Assembly (NCBI GenBank): GCA_949752795.1
Contig: OX457074.1
Location: forward strand, 620,001 to 684,000
Length of the DNA: 64,000 bases
Direction of reading: 5' to 3'
Origin: Hyperoodon ampullatus
Lineage: Eukaryota > Chordata > Mammalia > Artiodactyla > Ziphiidae
Made by a program: the position numbers and the translations under genes. Below, in pieces: positions 48,460 through 59,310 of the stretch. Each line of letters begins with the position of its first letter. The first letter of the stretch is position 1. Under the pieces are notes generated by a model, which made no database searches, was not told where the DNA came from, and saw nothing but the letters and a program-made list of their open reading frames with translations.

Positions 48460-48720
48460 TTAACAAAGACCCTGATGCTGATCTTACAGAAGTACTGGTG
48501 CTACTCCTAAGCCTTGCGTGGACACTGCCCCTAGATAAGACCCTGACGCAGGTCCTAAATAAGGCCCTGATGATCTGAATAACTAAGGCATTGAAACTAT
48601 CCCTCGCTCATTTCCTGACGTTATGCCTAGCCTGTAACCTGACTCAGTCCGCAGCTAATGTCCTGCCTCTTATCCTACCTGAAGCCCTAATGCTGTCCCT
48701 AACTAAGGCCCTGACTACTG
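48460..48720 (+). repeat. Module B, left arm copy 2
   Basis: Same order as the copy at 46.1 kb (CCCTCGCTCATTTCC, AACCTGACTCAGTCC, GTCCTGCCTCTTATCC). It pairs in mirror register with the right-arm copy at 50.88-51.13 kb. Confidence 0.78.
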
Positions 48721-48925
48721 CTAAATCAGGCCCTGAAACTAGCCCTAACTAAAGCCTTCACACTACTCCTATCTCAGGTCCTGACACTGTCCCTAACTAA
48801 GGCCCTGACACTACTCATAACTCAGGCCCTGAGACGATACCTAACAAAGGCTCTGATGCTAGTCTTAACTAAGGCCCTGACACTCTCCCTACCTAAGGCC
48901 CTGAACGTACTCCTAACTCAGGCCC

Positions 48926-49290
48926 TGATCATGTCTTTAACTAAGACCCTACTGCTCATCCTACAAAGGCCTTAATGCTGCTCCTAAGTCATGCCCTGAG
49001 AGTGTCCCTAGCTAAGGGCCTGATGCTAGGCCTCACTCAGGCCCTGTCGCTCTCCCTAAGACAGGCTCCCAGGCGATCCCTACCTGAACCCCTGAAACTG
49101 GTTCTAAACAAGGACCTGATACTCTCAGTAACTGTGGTATTCACACTATCCCCAGGTCATTTCCTGACACTATACCTATACCTTAATGTAACCCTGTCTT
49201 TATCTAAAGTCGAGCCTCTTATGCCAACTAAAGGCCTGATGCTGTGCATAACTCAGGCCCTGACTTAGTCCCAAGGCCTTGACACTGTCC
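48926..49290 (+). repeat. Module A, left arm copy 3
   Basis: Landmark ATGCTGCTCC at 48,975. It is the mirror partner of the right-arm copy whose CAGCAT lies at 50,611-50,616; the two are equidistant from the axis near 49,796. Confidence 0.82.
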
Positions 49291-49784
49291 CTAACTAAGG
49301 CCTAGATGCTGGTCGAATGTCAGGGCCTGATACTGTCCCTAACAAAGGCCCTAACACTAATCCTAACTCAGGCCCTGACAGTGTACCTAACAGAAGGTCC
49401 TGACGTTAGTCCTAAGACCCTGACACTGTCCCTAACAAAGGCTCAGATGCTAGTCCTAACCAAGGCCCTCACACTGTCCCTAACTAAGACCCTGACAGTA
49501 CTCCTAACTTAGGCCCTGACCCGATACCTAACAAGGCTTACTTATTAAGTAATAATTAGCCTACCTGAAGCCCTAACTCTGTCCCTAACTAAGGACCTGA
49601 ATAGTCCTAACTAAGGCCCTGACACTGTCCTCACCAAGGCCTTCACCGTACTCCTAACTCAGCCCCTGACACTGTACCTAACTAAGGCCCTGACAGTACT
49701 CCTAACTTAGGCCCTGACACGATACCTAACAAAGGTTCTGATGCTATTCCTAACTAAGGTGCTGAAACAGGACCTAACTAAGGC

Positions 49785-49809
49785 CCTTGACTTAGGAGTA
49801 GTGTCAAGG
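49785..49809. repeat. Hairpin at the palindrome axis
   Basis: CCTTGAC (49,785-49,791) and GTCAAGG (49,803-49,809) form a perfect 7-bp stem around an 11-base loop. The centre, 49,797, coincides with the symmetry axis of the large inverted repeat. Confidence 0.8.
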
Positions 49810-50299
49810 CTTTAGTTAGGGACACTGTTGGGCCTTAGTTCGGACTAGCATCACAGCCTTTGTTAGGTATCATGTCAAGGCCTGACTTAGGAGTAGTGTC
49901 AGGGCCTTAGTTGGGGACAGTGTCAGGTCCTTAGTTAGGACTAGCAACAGAGCCTTTGTTAGTAATCGTGTGAGGGCCTGAGTTAGGAGCAATGTCGAGG
50001 CCTTAGATAGGGACAGTGTGTGTCAGGGCCTTGGTTAGGACTAGCATCAGAGTCTTTGTTAGGTATCATATCAGGGCCTGAGTTAAGAGTAGTATCAGAG
50101 CCTTAGTTAGGAACAATGTCATGGCCTGAGTTAGGAGTAGTATCAGGGCGTTATTTAGGGACACTGTCAGGGCCTGAGTTAGCAGTAGTGTCAAGGACTT
50201 TGTTAGGGATTGTGTCAGGGCCTCAGTTAGGAATAGTGTCAGTGCCCTAGGTAGGGACAGTATGAGGCCCTGACTTAGGATGAGCATCTAGGCCTTAGT

Positions 50300-50660
50300 T
50301 AGGGACAGTGTCACGGCCTTGGGACTAAATTCAGGGCCTCAGTTAGGCACAGCATCAGGGCTTTAGTTGGCATAAGAAGCTCAACTTTAGCTAAAGAAAC
50401 GGTTAGGTTAAGGTCTAGGTATAGTATCAGGAAATAACCTAGGGATAGTGTCAAACTTTAGTTACTGAGAGTATCAGGGCCTTGTTCAGAACGAGTGTCA
50501 GGGATTCAGGTAGGGACAGCATCAGAGCCTGACAGAGACACGGTCAGAGCATGACTGAGGCCTAGCGTCAGGCCCTTAGCTAGGGACACTGTCAGGGCAT
50601 GACTCAGGAGCAGCATCAGGGCCTCTGTAGAATCAGCATTACGGTCTTAAGACATGATCA
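50300..50660 (-). repeat. Module A, right arm copy 1
   Basis: Reverse complement of the left-arm module order: AGTTGGCATAAGAAGCTC, TTACTGAGAGTATCAGGG, CAGGTAGGGACAGC, GAGGCCTAGCG, GGGCATGACTCAGGAGC. It is in mirror register with 48.93-49.29 kb. Confidence 0.8.
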
Positions 50661-50879
50661 GAGACTGAGTTAGGGAGAGCGTCAGGGCCTCAGTTACGGG
50701 TAGCTTCAGGGCCTATGTTAGCGACAACCTCACGGCTTTATTTGGGGACAGCGTCAGGGCTGACTTAGGAATAGTGTCAGGCCTTTAGTTATTACTATCA
50801 GCAGGGCCTACATTAGGGACAGCTTCCGGGCCTTACTTTAAGACAGTGTCAGGGCCTTAACAGGACTATTCAGGGCCTT

Positions 50880-51131
50880 AGTTAGGGACAGCATTAGGGC
50901 TTTATGTAGGATGAGAGGCAGGATATTAACTATGGACTGAGTCAGGTTACGGGCTAGGGATAAGGTCAGGAAAGGACAGAGGGACAGTTTGAAGGCCTTA
51001 GTTACTGAGAGAACCTGGGCCTTCTTTACGACCAGCGTCATGGCCTTCGGTAGGGACAGTGCCAGGGCAAGGCCTCGGAGGAGCATAAGGGCCTCTGTAG
51101 GATCAGCATCAGGGTCTTGGTTAAAGACATT
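50880..51131 (-). repeat. Module B, right arm copy 1
   Basis: Contains GTAGGATGAGAGGCAGG, GACTGAGTCAGGTTACGGGC, TTACTGAGAGAACCTGGGCC and GTCTTGGTTAAAGACATT (51,114-51,131). Mirror partner of 48.46-48.72 kb. Confidence 0.78.
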
Positions 51132-51979
51132 CTCAGGGTCTCACTCAGGGACAAGCTCAGGGCCTCACTTAGGGACAGCGTCAAGGCTCACGTAGGGACA
51201 GTTTCACGACCTTAGTAAGAGATGTGACAGGATATATGCTCAGGATAGTGTCAAAACTTTAGATATTGATGGCAGCAGGGCCTTTGATAGGGACAGTGTC
51301 AGGGCCTGAGTTAGGGACAGTGTCAGGGACTGAGCTAGGGTCAATGTCAGGGCCTTAGTTAGGATTAGCATCAGAGCCTTCATTAGGTATCGTGTCTGGG
51401 CCTGAGTTAGTAGTGTCAGGTCCTTAGTTATGGACAGTGTCAGGGCCTGAGGTAGGTGTAGTGTCAGGGCCTTAGTTCAGACAGTGTCAGGACCTTAGTT
51501 AGGACTAGCATCAGAGCCTTTGTTAGGTATCGTGGCAGGGCCTATATTAGGAGTACAAGGGCCTTAGTTGGGGACACATTCACGGGTTGAGCTAGGAGTA
51601 ATGTCAGGGCGTTATTTAGGGAGAGTGTCAGGGCGTGAGTTAGGAGTAGTCTCAGGGCCTTAGTTAGGAGTAGCACCAGAGCCTTTCTTAGGAATAGTGT
51701 GAGGGCCTGAGTTAGGACCAGCATCAGAACCTCTGTTCGGTATCGTGTCACGGCCTGAGTTAGCCGTAATCTCAGGCTCTACTTAGGGACAGTGTCCGGG
51801 CATTGGTTAGGAGCAACAGAGCCTTTGTTACGGACACTGTCAGGACCTTGGTTGGGACTAGTGTCAGAGCCTTCTGTTAGGTACACTGTCAGGGCTTGAG
51901 TTAGGAATAGTATTATGGCCTTAGTTAAGGACAGTATCAGGAGCTGACTTAGAGCATCAAGGCCTTAGTTAGGGACAGT

Positions 51980-52330
51980 GTCACAGCCTTGGGGCTGAAT
52001 TCAGAGCCTGAGTTAGGGACAGCATCAGTGCTTTAGTTGCCATAAGAGGCCTGACTTTACCTAAAGACAGGGTTAAATTATGATCTAGGTATAGTGTCAG
52101 GAAATGACCCAGGTATAGTGTCAACACCTTAGTTACTGAGAGTATCAGGGCCTTGGTTAGAACCAGTGTCAGGGCTTCAGGTAGGGACAGCATCAGAGCC
52201 TGACGTAGGGAGAGTGACAGGGCCTGAGTGAGGCCTAGCATCAGTCCCTTAGCTCGGGACACTGTCAGGTCATGACTCAGGAGAAGCATCAGGGCCTCTG
52301 TAGGATCAGCATTATGGTCTTAGTTAAAGA
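51980..52330 (-). repeat. Module A, right arm copy 2 (ends at SINE insertion)
   Basis: Full module order (GTTGCCATAAGAGGCC ... GTCATGACTCAGGAGAAGC ... CTGTAGGATCAGC). Its end, GGTCTTAGTTAAAGACATG, is split by the CHR SINE; the rest resumes at 52,547. Confidence 0.8.
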
Positions 52331-52335
52331 CATGG

Positions 52336-52546
52336 GGGCTTCCCTGGTGGTGCAGTGGTTTAGAGGCCGCCTGCCGATGCAGGGGACACGGGTTCGTGCC
52401 CTGGTCCGGGAAGATCCCACATGCCATGGAGCTGCTGGGCCCGTGAGCCATGGCTGCTGAGCCTGTGCGTCCGGAGCCTGTGCTCCACAACGGAAGAGGC
52501 CACAACAGTGAGAGGCTGGTGTATCGCAAAAAAAAAAAAAAAAAAA
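52336..52546 (+). mobile_element. CHR-family tRNA(Glu)-derived SINE (cetacean type), near intact
   Basis: It starts GGGCTTCCCTGGTGG. The pol III A box TGGTGCAGTGG is at 52,348-52,358 and the B box GGTTCGTGCCC at 52,391-52,401. The body includes CCGTGAGCCATGG and GCGTCCGGAGCC, and it ends in an A-tail of about 19 bases. A 10-bp target duplication AAAGACATGG flanks it (52,326-52,335 and 52,544-52,553, the latter overlapping the tail). This sequence type is familiar from whale and dolphin genomes and is the main taxonomic clue in the window. Confidence 0.93.
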
Positions 52547-52814
52547 GACATGGTCAGGGCCTGAGTTAGGCGGAGCGTCAAGGCCTCAGTTAGGGATAGC
52601 TTCAGGGCCTGTCTTAGGGACAGCCTCAGGGATTTAGGGCCAGCAACAGGGCTGACTTATGGATAGTGTCAGGACCTTGGTTAGAGATGGGTCAGTATAT
52701 TAGCTCAGGATAGTGTCAGGCCTTTAGTTATTGCCGGCAGCAGGGCCTGCATTAGGGACAGCTTCCGGGCCTTACTTACAAACAGTGTCAGGGCCTTACT
52801 GATGACTAGTCAGG

Positions 52815-53075
52815 AACTTAGTTAGGGACAGCATTAGGGCTTCAGGTAGGGTAAGAGGCAGGACATTAACTACGGACTGAGTCAGGTTACGGGCTAGGGA
52901 TTAAGACAGGAACGTAGCGAGGGACAGTTTGAAGGCCTTAGTTACTGAGAGCACCTGGGCCTTCTTTAGGACCAGCATCACAGCCTTCGGTAGGGACAGT
53001 GTCAGGGCAAGGCCTAGGAGGAGTAAGAGGGCCTCTGTAGGATCAGCATCACGGTCTTGGTTAAAGACATTCTCA
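52815..53075 (-). repeat. Module B, right arm copy 2
   Basis: TAGGGTAAGAGGCAGGAC, GGACTGAGTCAGGTTACGGG, GAGCACCTGGGCCTTC and CTGTAGGATCAGCATC in order. At this copy CTGTAGGATCAGC is followed directly by ATCACGGTCTTGG, with no GGGGCT block. Confidence 0.75.
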
Positions 53076-53694
53076 GGGCCTCACTTAGGGACAGGCTCAG
53101 GGTCTTACTTAGGGACAGTGTCAAGGCTCACTTAGGGAAAGTTTCAGGACCTTAGTAAGAGATGGGACAGGATATATGCTAAGGGAACTGTCAAAACTTT
53201 AGATATTGACAGGAGCAGGGCGTTTGTTACGGACACTCTCAGGGCCTGAGTTAGGACTAGCATCAGTGCCTCTGTTAGGAACAGGGTCAGGGCCTGTTGT
53301 AGGTGTAGTATCAGGGCCTTATTTAGGGACAGTGTCAGGGCCTGAGTTAAGTGTAGCTTCAGGGCCTAGTTAGGAATAGTGTCAAGGCCTTACTCAGGGT
53401 CACTGTCACGGCCTTAGTTAGGGTTAGCATCAGAGCCTTCGTTAGGTATAATGTCAGGGCCTGAGGTAGAAGTCATTTCAGGGCCTTGGTTAGGAAGAGT
53501 GTCACAGCCTTTGTTATGTATAATGGCAGGGCCAGAGTTAGGAGAAGAGTCAGGTCCTTAGTTAGGGACACTGTCAGGGCCTTATTTAGGGACAGTATCA
53601 CGGCCTGAGTTGGTAGTAGTGTCAAGGCCTTAGTTAAGGACACTGTCAGGGCAAGGCCTAGGAGGAGCATATGGGCCTATGTAGGATCAGCATC

Positions 53695-53742
53695 AGGGGC
53701 TGGGGCTGGGGCTGGGGCTGGCGCTGGGGCGAGGGCTAGGGC
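53695..53742 (+). repeat. GGGGCT block (first, short)
   Basis: Four to five GGGGCT units and variants directly after CTGTAGGATCAGCATCA. This is the leftmost occurrence, where earlier copies of the same unit have none. Confidence 0.8.
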
Positions 53743-54734
53743 CTTAGTTAGGAATAGTGTCATGGCCTTAGTTAGTGTCACTGTCAGGGCCTCTGTTAGG
53801 GTTAGCGTCAGAGCCTTCATTAGGTATGATGTCAGGGCCTGAGTTAGAAGTAGTGTCAGGGCCTTAGTGAGGGACAGTGTAAGGTATTTGGTAGGATGAG
53901 TGTCAGAGCCTTTCTTATGTATAATGGCAGGGCCAGAGTTAGGAGAAGAGTCAGGCCCTTAGTTAGGGACACTGTCAGGGCCTTAGTTAGGGATACTATC
54001 ACAGCCTGAGTTAGTAGTAGTGTCAAGCCTTAGTTAAGGACAGTGTCAGGGCCTTACTTACAACTAGTATCAGAGCCTTTGTTCGGTATCTTGTCAGGGT
54101 CTGATTTAGGAGTAGTGTCAGGGCCTTAGTTAGGGACAGTGTCAGGGCCTGAGTTATGAGTGGAATCAGTGCCTCTCTTAGGAACACTGTCAGAGTCTGT
54201 GTTAGGTGTAGTGTCAGGGCATAAGTTGGGACAGTGTCCGGGCCTTGGTTAGGACTACCATCACAGCCTTTTTTAGGGATAGTGTCAGTGCCTTGGTTAG
54301 GACGAGCGTCAGAGACTTTGTTATGTATAATGGCAGGGCCAGAGGTAGGAGGAGAGGCAGGCCCTTAGTTAGGGACACTGTCAGGGCCTTAGTTAGGGAC
54401 AGTATCATGGCCTGAGTTAGTAGTAGTGTCAAGCCCTCAGTTAAAAACAGTGTCACGGCCTTACTTACAACTAGCATCAAGCCTTTGTTCGGTATCGTGT
54501 CATGGCCTGAGTTAGCTGTAGTCTCAGGCCCTACTTAGGGACAGTGTCAGTGCCTTGGTTAGGACTACCATCAGAGCCTTTGTTAGGGCCAGTGGCAGGG
54601 TCTTGGTTAGGACTGGCGTCAGGGCCTTCTGTTAGGTACACTGTCAGGGCTTGAGTCAGGCATAGTGTCAGGGACTTTGTTAGGGACAGTATCAGGCCCT
54701 GACGTTGGACCAGCATCTAGGCCTTAGTTAGGGA

Positions 54735-55090
54735 CAGTGGCATGGCCTTGGGGCTGAATTCAGGGCCTGAGTTAAGCACAGCATCAGGGCTTCAGTTGCC
54801 ATAAGAGGCTCGACTTTAGCTAAAGACAGGGATAAGTTATGATCTAGGTATACTGTCAGGACATGACCCAGGTATAGTGTCAACACGTTAGTTACTGAGA
54901 ATATCGGGGCCTTGTTTAGAACAAGTGTCAGGGCTTCAGGTAGGGACAGCGTCACAGCCTGATGTAGGGAGAGCGACAGGGCCCGAGTGAGGCCTAGCAT
55001 CAGGCCCTTAGCTGGGGACACTGTCAGGGCATGACTCAGGAGCAGCATCAGGGCCTCTGTAGGATCACAATTACGGTCTTAGTTAAAGAC
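54735..55090 (-). repeat. Module A, right arm copy 3
   Basis: Same order, with GTTGCCATAAGAGGCTCG. It lies within the 2,777-bp repeated segment and is nearly identical to the copy at 57.5 kb. Confidence 0.8.
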
Positions 55091-55349
55091 ATGATCAGGG
55101 CCTAAGTTAGGCAGACCGTCAAGGCCTCAGTTAGGGATAGCTTCAGGGCCTGTGTTAGGGACAGTCTCAGGGCTTGATTTAGGGCCAGCATCAGGGCTGA
55201 CTTAGGGATAGTGTCAGGACCTTGGTTAGAGGTGGGTCAGTATATTAGCTCAGGATAGTGTCAGGCCTTTAGTTATTGCCGGCAGCAGGGCCCTGCATTA
55301 GAGACAGCTTCCGGGCCTTACTTACAAACAGTGTCAGGGCCTTAGTGAT

Positions 55350-55590
55350 GACTAGTCAGGGCCTTAGTTAGGGACAGCATTAGGGCTTCAGGTAGGGTAA
55401 GAGGCAGGACATTAACTACGGACTAGGGATAAAGTCAGGAACGGAGCGAGGGACACTTTGAAGGCCTTAGTTATCGAGAGCACCTGGTCCTTCTTTAGGA
55501 CCAGTATCATGGCCTTCGGTAGGGACACTGTCAGGGCAAGGCCTAGGAGGAGCATAAGGGGCTCTGTACAATCAGGGGCAGGGGATGGGG
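55350..55590 (-). repeat. Module B, right arm copy 3
   Basis: GTAGGGTAAGAGGCAGG, then a shortened GGACTAGGGATAAAGTC (the GAGTCAGGTTACGGG part is deleted), then GAGCACCTGGTCC. The deletion is shared with the copy at 58.1 kb. Confidence 0.75.
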
Positions 55591-55648
55591 CTGGGGATGG
55601 GGATGGGGCTAGGAGAGGGCTGGGGCTAGGGTTAGGGATAGGGCCTTA
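55575..55648 (+). repeat. GGGGAT/GGGGCT block
   Basis: GGGGATGGGGCT units after CTCTGTACAATCA, ending in TAGGGTTAGGGATAGGGCC. It sits at the same place in the unit as the block at 53.7 kb. Confidence 0.75.
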
Positions 55649-56558
55649 GGAATAGTGTCAAGGCCTTAGTTAGGGTCACTGTCAGGGCCTTAGTTAGGGT
55701 TAGCATCAGAGCCTTCATTAGGTATAATGTCAGGGCCTTAGTTAGAAGTAGTGTCAGGGCCTTAGTGAGGGACAGTGTCATGTCCTTGGTAAGGACGAGC
55801 GTTAGAGCCTTTGTTATGTATAATGGCAGAGCCAGAGTTACGAGGAGAGTCAGGCCCTTAGTCAGGGACACTGTCAGGGCCTTAGTTAGGGACAGTATCA
55901 CAGCCTGAGTTAGTAGTAGTGTCAAGGCCTTAGTTAAGGACAGTGCCAGGGACTTACTTACAACTAGCATCAGAGTCTTTGTTTGGTATTGTGTCAGGGC
56001 CTGATTTAGGAGTAGTGTGAGGGCCTTATTTACGGACAGTGTCAGGGCCTGAGTTAGGAGTGGAATCAGTGCCTCTCTTAGGAACAGTGTCAGAGTCTGT
56101 GTTAGGGGTAGTGTCAGGGCATTAAGTTAGGACAGTCTCAGGGCCTTGGTTAGGAATACCATCAGAGCCTTTGTTAGGCAGAGTGTCAGGGCCTTGGTTA
56201 CGAGGAGCGTCAGAGACTTTGTTATGTATAATGGCAGGGCCAGAGTTAGGAGGAGAGTCAGGCCGCTAGTTAGGGACACTGTCAAGGCCTTAGTTAGGGA
56301 CAGTATCATGGCCTGAGTTAGTAGTAGTGTCAAGTCCTTAGTTAAGGACAGTGTCACGGCAAGGCCTAGGAGGAGCATAAGGGCCTCTGTAGGATCAGGG
56401 GCTGGGGCTGGGGCTAGTGTCAAGGACTTAGTTAGGGTCACTGTCAAGGCCTAAGTTAGGGACAGTATCACGGCCTGAGTTAGTAGTAGTGTCAAGGCCT
56501 TAGTTAAGGACTGTGTCACTGCAAGGGCTAAGTGTAGCATACTGGCCTCTGTAGGATC

Positions 56559-56632
56559 AGGGGCTGGTGCTGGGGCTGGGGATAAGGCTGGGGCAAGGGC
56601 TAGGGCTAGGGATACGGCTAGGGCTAGGGCCT
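56559..56632 (+). repeat. GGGGCT/CTAGGG block
   Basis: GGGGCTGGTGCTGGGGCT, then several CTAGGG units. A shorter relative of about 20 bp is at 56,397-56,418. Confidence 0.75.
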
Positions 56633-57509
56633 TAGTTAGGAAGAGTGTCAAGGCCTTAGTTAGGGTCACTGTCAGGGCCTTAGTTACGGTTAGCATCAGA
56701 GCCTTCCTTAGGTATAATGTCAGGGCCTGAGGTAGAAGTCATGTCAGAGCCTTGGTTAGGACGAGCGTCACAGTCTTTGTTCTGTAAAATGGCAGGGCCA
56801 GAGTTAGGAGATTCAGGCCCTTAATCAAGGACACTGTCAGGGCCTTAGTTAGGGACAGTATCACGGCCTGAGTTAGTAGTAGTGTCAAGGCCTTAGTTAA
56901 AAACAGTGTCAGGGCCTTACTTACAACTAGCATCAGAGCCTTCATTCAGTATCGTGTCAGGGCCTGATTTAGGAGTAGTGTCAAGGCCTTAGTTAGGGTC
57001 AGTGTCAGGGGATTAGTTAGGAGTACTGTCAAGGCCTTACTTAGGATTAGTGTCAGAGACTTAGGATTAGCATCAGAGCCTTCATTAGGTATCGTGTCAG
57101 GGCCTGAGCTAGGAGTAGTGTCAGGGCCCTAGTTAGGGACAGTGACAGGGCCTGAGTTAGGAGTGGAATCAGTGCCTATCTTAGGAACAGTGTCAAGGGC
57201 CTGTGTTAGGTGTAGTGTCAGGACAGTGTCAGGGCCTTAGTTAGGACTAGCATCAGAGCCTTGCTTAGGTATCGTATCACGGCCTGAGTTAGCCGTAGTC
57301 TCAGGCCCTACTTAGGGACAGTGTCAGTGCCTTGGTTAGGACTACCATCAGAGCCTTTGTTAGGGCTAGCGGCAGGGTCTTGGTTAGGACTGGCGTCAGG
57401 GCCTTCTGTTAGGTACACTGTCAGGGCTTGAGTCAGGCATAGTGTCAGGGACTTTGTTAGGGACAGTATCAGGCCCTGACGTTGGGCCAGCATCTAGGCC
57501 TTAGTTAGG

Positions 57510-57870
57510 GACAGTGGCACGGCCTTCGGGCTAAATTCAGGGCGTGAGTTAAGCACAGCATCAGAGCTTTACTTGCCATAAGAGGCTCGACTTTAGCTAA
57601 AGACAGGGATAAGTTATGATCTAGGTATACTGTCAGGACACGACCCAGGTATAGTGTCAACACCTTAGTTACTGAGAATATCGGGGCCTTATTTAGAACA
57701 AGTGTCAGGGCTTCAGGTAGGGACAGCGTCACAGCCTGATGTAGGGAGAGCGACAGGGCCCGAGTGAGGCCTAGCATCAGGCCCTTAGCTGGGGACACTG
57801 TCAGGGCATGACTCAGGAGCAGCATCAGGGCCTCTGTAGGATCACAATTACGGTCTTAGTTAAAGACATG
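57510..57870 (-). repeat. Module A, right arm copy 4
   Basis: 2,777 bp from copy 3, with the same private variants (GAATATCGGGGCC, GGGCCCGAGTGAGGCC, TAGGATCACAATTACGG). Confidence 0.8.
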
Positions 57871-58134
57871 ATCAGGACCTGAGTTAGGCGCACCATCAAG
57901 GCCTCAGTTAGGGATAGCTTCAGGGCCTGTGTTAGGGACAGCATCAGGGCTTGATTTAGGGCCAGCATCAGGGCTGACTTAGGGATAGTGTCAGGATCTT
58001 GGTTCGAGGTGGGTCAGTATATTAGCTCAGGATAGTGTCAGGCCTTTAGTTATTGCTGGCAGCAGGGCCTGCATTAGGGACAGCTTCTGGGCCTTACTTA
58101 CAAACAGTGTCAGGGTCTTAGTGATGACTACTCA

Positions 58135-58345
58135 GGGCCTTAGTTAGGGACATCATTAGGGCATCAGGTAGGATAAGAGGCAGGACATTAACTACGGACT
58201 AGGGATAAAGTCAGGAACGGAGCGAGGGACACTTTGAAGGCCTTAGTTATCGAGAGCACCTGGTCCTTCTTTAGGACAAGTATCACGGCCTTCGGTAGGG
58301 ACAGTGTCAGGGCAAGGCCTAGGAGGAGCATAAGGGCCTCTGTAG
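58135..58345 (-). repeat. Module B, right arm copy 4
   Basis: Shares the internal deletion (GGACTAGGGATAAAGTC) with copy 3. It is followed by a GGGGAT/GGGGCT block. Confidence 0.75.
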
Positions 58346-58355
58346 TATCAGCATC

Positions 58356-58432
58356 AGGGGATGGGGATGGGGATGGGGATGGAGATGGGGCTAGGGGAGG
58401 GCTAGGGCTAGGTTTAGGGCTGGGCCTTAGTT
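58356..58432 (+). repeat. GGGGAT/GGGCTA block
   Basis: A run of GGGGAT units, then CTAGGG-type units, after CTGTAGTATCAGCATCA. Confidence 0.75.
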
Positions 58433-59202
58433 TGGAATAGTGTCAAGGCCTTAGTTAGGGTCACTGTCAGGGCCTTAGTTAGGGTTAGCATCAGAGCCTT
58501 TGTTAGATATAATGTCACGGCCTGAGTTAGAAGTAGTGTCAGGGCCTTGGTGACGGACAGTGTCAAGGCCTTGGTTAGGATGAGTGTCAGAGCCTTTGTT
58601 ATTATAATGGCAGGGCCAGAGTTAGGAGGAGAGTCAGGCAATTAGTCAGGGTCACTGTCAGGGCCTTAGTTAGGGTTGGCATCATAGCCTTCGTTAGGTA
58701 TAATGTCAGGGCTTGAGTTAGAAGTAGTGTCAGGGCCTTAGTTAAGGACAGTGTCAGGGCCTTACTTACAACTAGCATCAGAGTCTTTGTTCGGTATTGT
58801 GTCAGGGCCTGATTTAGGAGTAGTGTGAGGGCCTTATTTACGAACATTCTCAGGGCCTGAGTTAGGAGTGGAATCAGTGCCTCTCTTAGGGACAATGTCA
58901 GAGCCTGTTTTAGGAATAGTGTCAGGGCGTAAGTTAGGACAGTGTCAGGGCTTTGGTTTGGACTACCTTCAGAGCCTTTGTTAGGGAGAGCGTCAGGGCC
59001 TTGGTTAGGACGAGTGTTAGAGACTTTCTTATGATAATGGCAGGGCCAGAGTTAGGAGAAGAGTCAGACGGTTAGTTAGGGACACTGTCAGGGCCTTAGT
59101 TAGGAACAGTATGACGGACAGAGCTAGTAGTAATGTACAGTCTTTAGTTAAGGACAGTGTCAGGGCATGGCCTAGGAGGACCATAAAGTCCTCTGTAGGA
59201 TC

Positions 59203-59310
59203 AGGGGCTGGGGCTGGGGCTGGGGCTGGGTGTGGAGCTGGGGATGGGGCTGGGGTTGGGGATGGGGCTGGTGCTAGGACTAGGGCTAGGACTAGGCCCT
59301 TAGTTAAGAA
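59203..59310 (+). repeat. GGGGCT/GGGACT block
   Basis: GGGGCT units with GGGGAT and GGGTGT variants, ending in GACTAGGGCTAGGACTAGG. Further short blocks lie at 59,645-59,690, 59,775-59,875 and 60,221-60,292. Confidence 0.8.

Larger units (their letters stand above)
45296..49790 (+). repeat. 24-bp telomere-derived satellite, left arm
   Basis: The basic unit is four degenerate hexamers, CCCTAA / CTAAGG / CCCTGA / CACTGT, with a common alternate unit (TCCTAACTCAGG plus CCCTGACACTAC). One hexamer is exactly telomeric and another is one base off. Two longer modules (A and B) interrupt the plain array. Local 48-bp doublets occur, for example at 47,686 and 47,734. Since 24 is a multiple of three, an eight-residue peptide frame (ALTLSLTK) stays open; it is not a gene. 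Confidence 0.93.
48330..51275. repeat. Inverted duplication (palindrome) within the satellite
   Basis: Landmarks on the left recur as reverse complements at mirrored positions. GATACCTAACAAAGG at 49,721 pairs with a site ending 49,871, ATGCTG at 48,975 with 50,616, AATGTCTTTAACAAAGAC at 48,453 with 51,131, and TCAATATCT at 48,338 with 51,269. The coordinate sums are 99,592, 99,591, 99,584 and 99,607, so the arms stay in register within about one 24-bp unit for about 1.45 kb. The arms have diverged by base changes. Confidence 0.85.
54500..58375 (-). repeat. 2,777-bp higher-order period in the right arm
   Basis: 54,500-55,600 and 57,277-58,375 are near-identical over about 1.1 kb at a constant spacing of 2,776-2,777 bp, covering A, the following plain repeats and B. 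The 52,289 to 55,048 module spacing is 2,759 bp, so an older cycle of similar length is visible there too. Confidence 0.8.

Noticed and set aside
49785..49809. Site of an ancient end-to-end chromosome fusion
   Set aside because: A telomere fusion would read TTAGGG then CCCTAA. Here CCCTAA precedes TTAGGG, so it is an internal inverted duplication.
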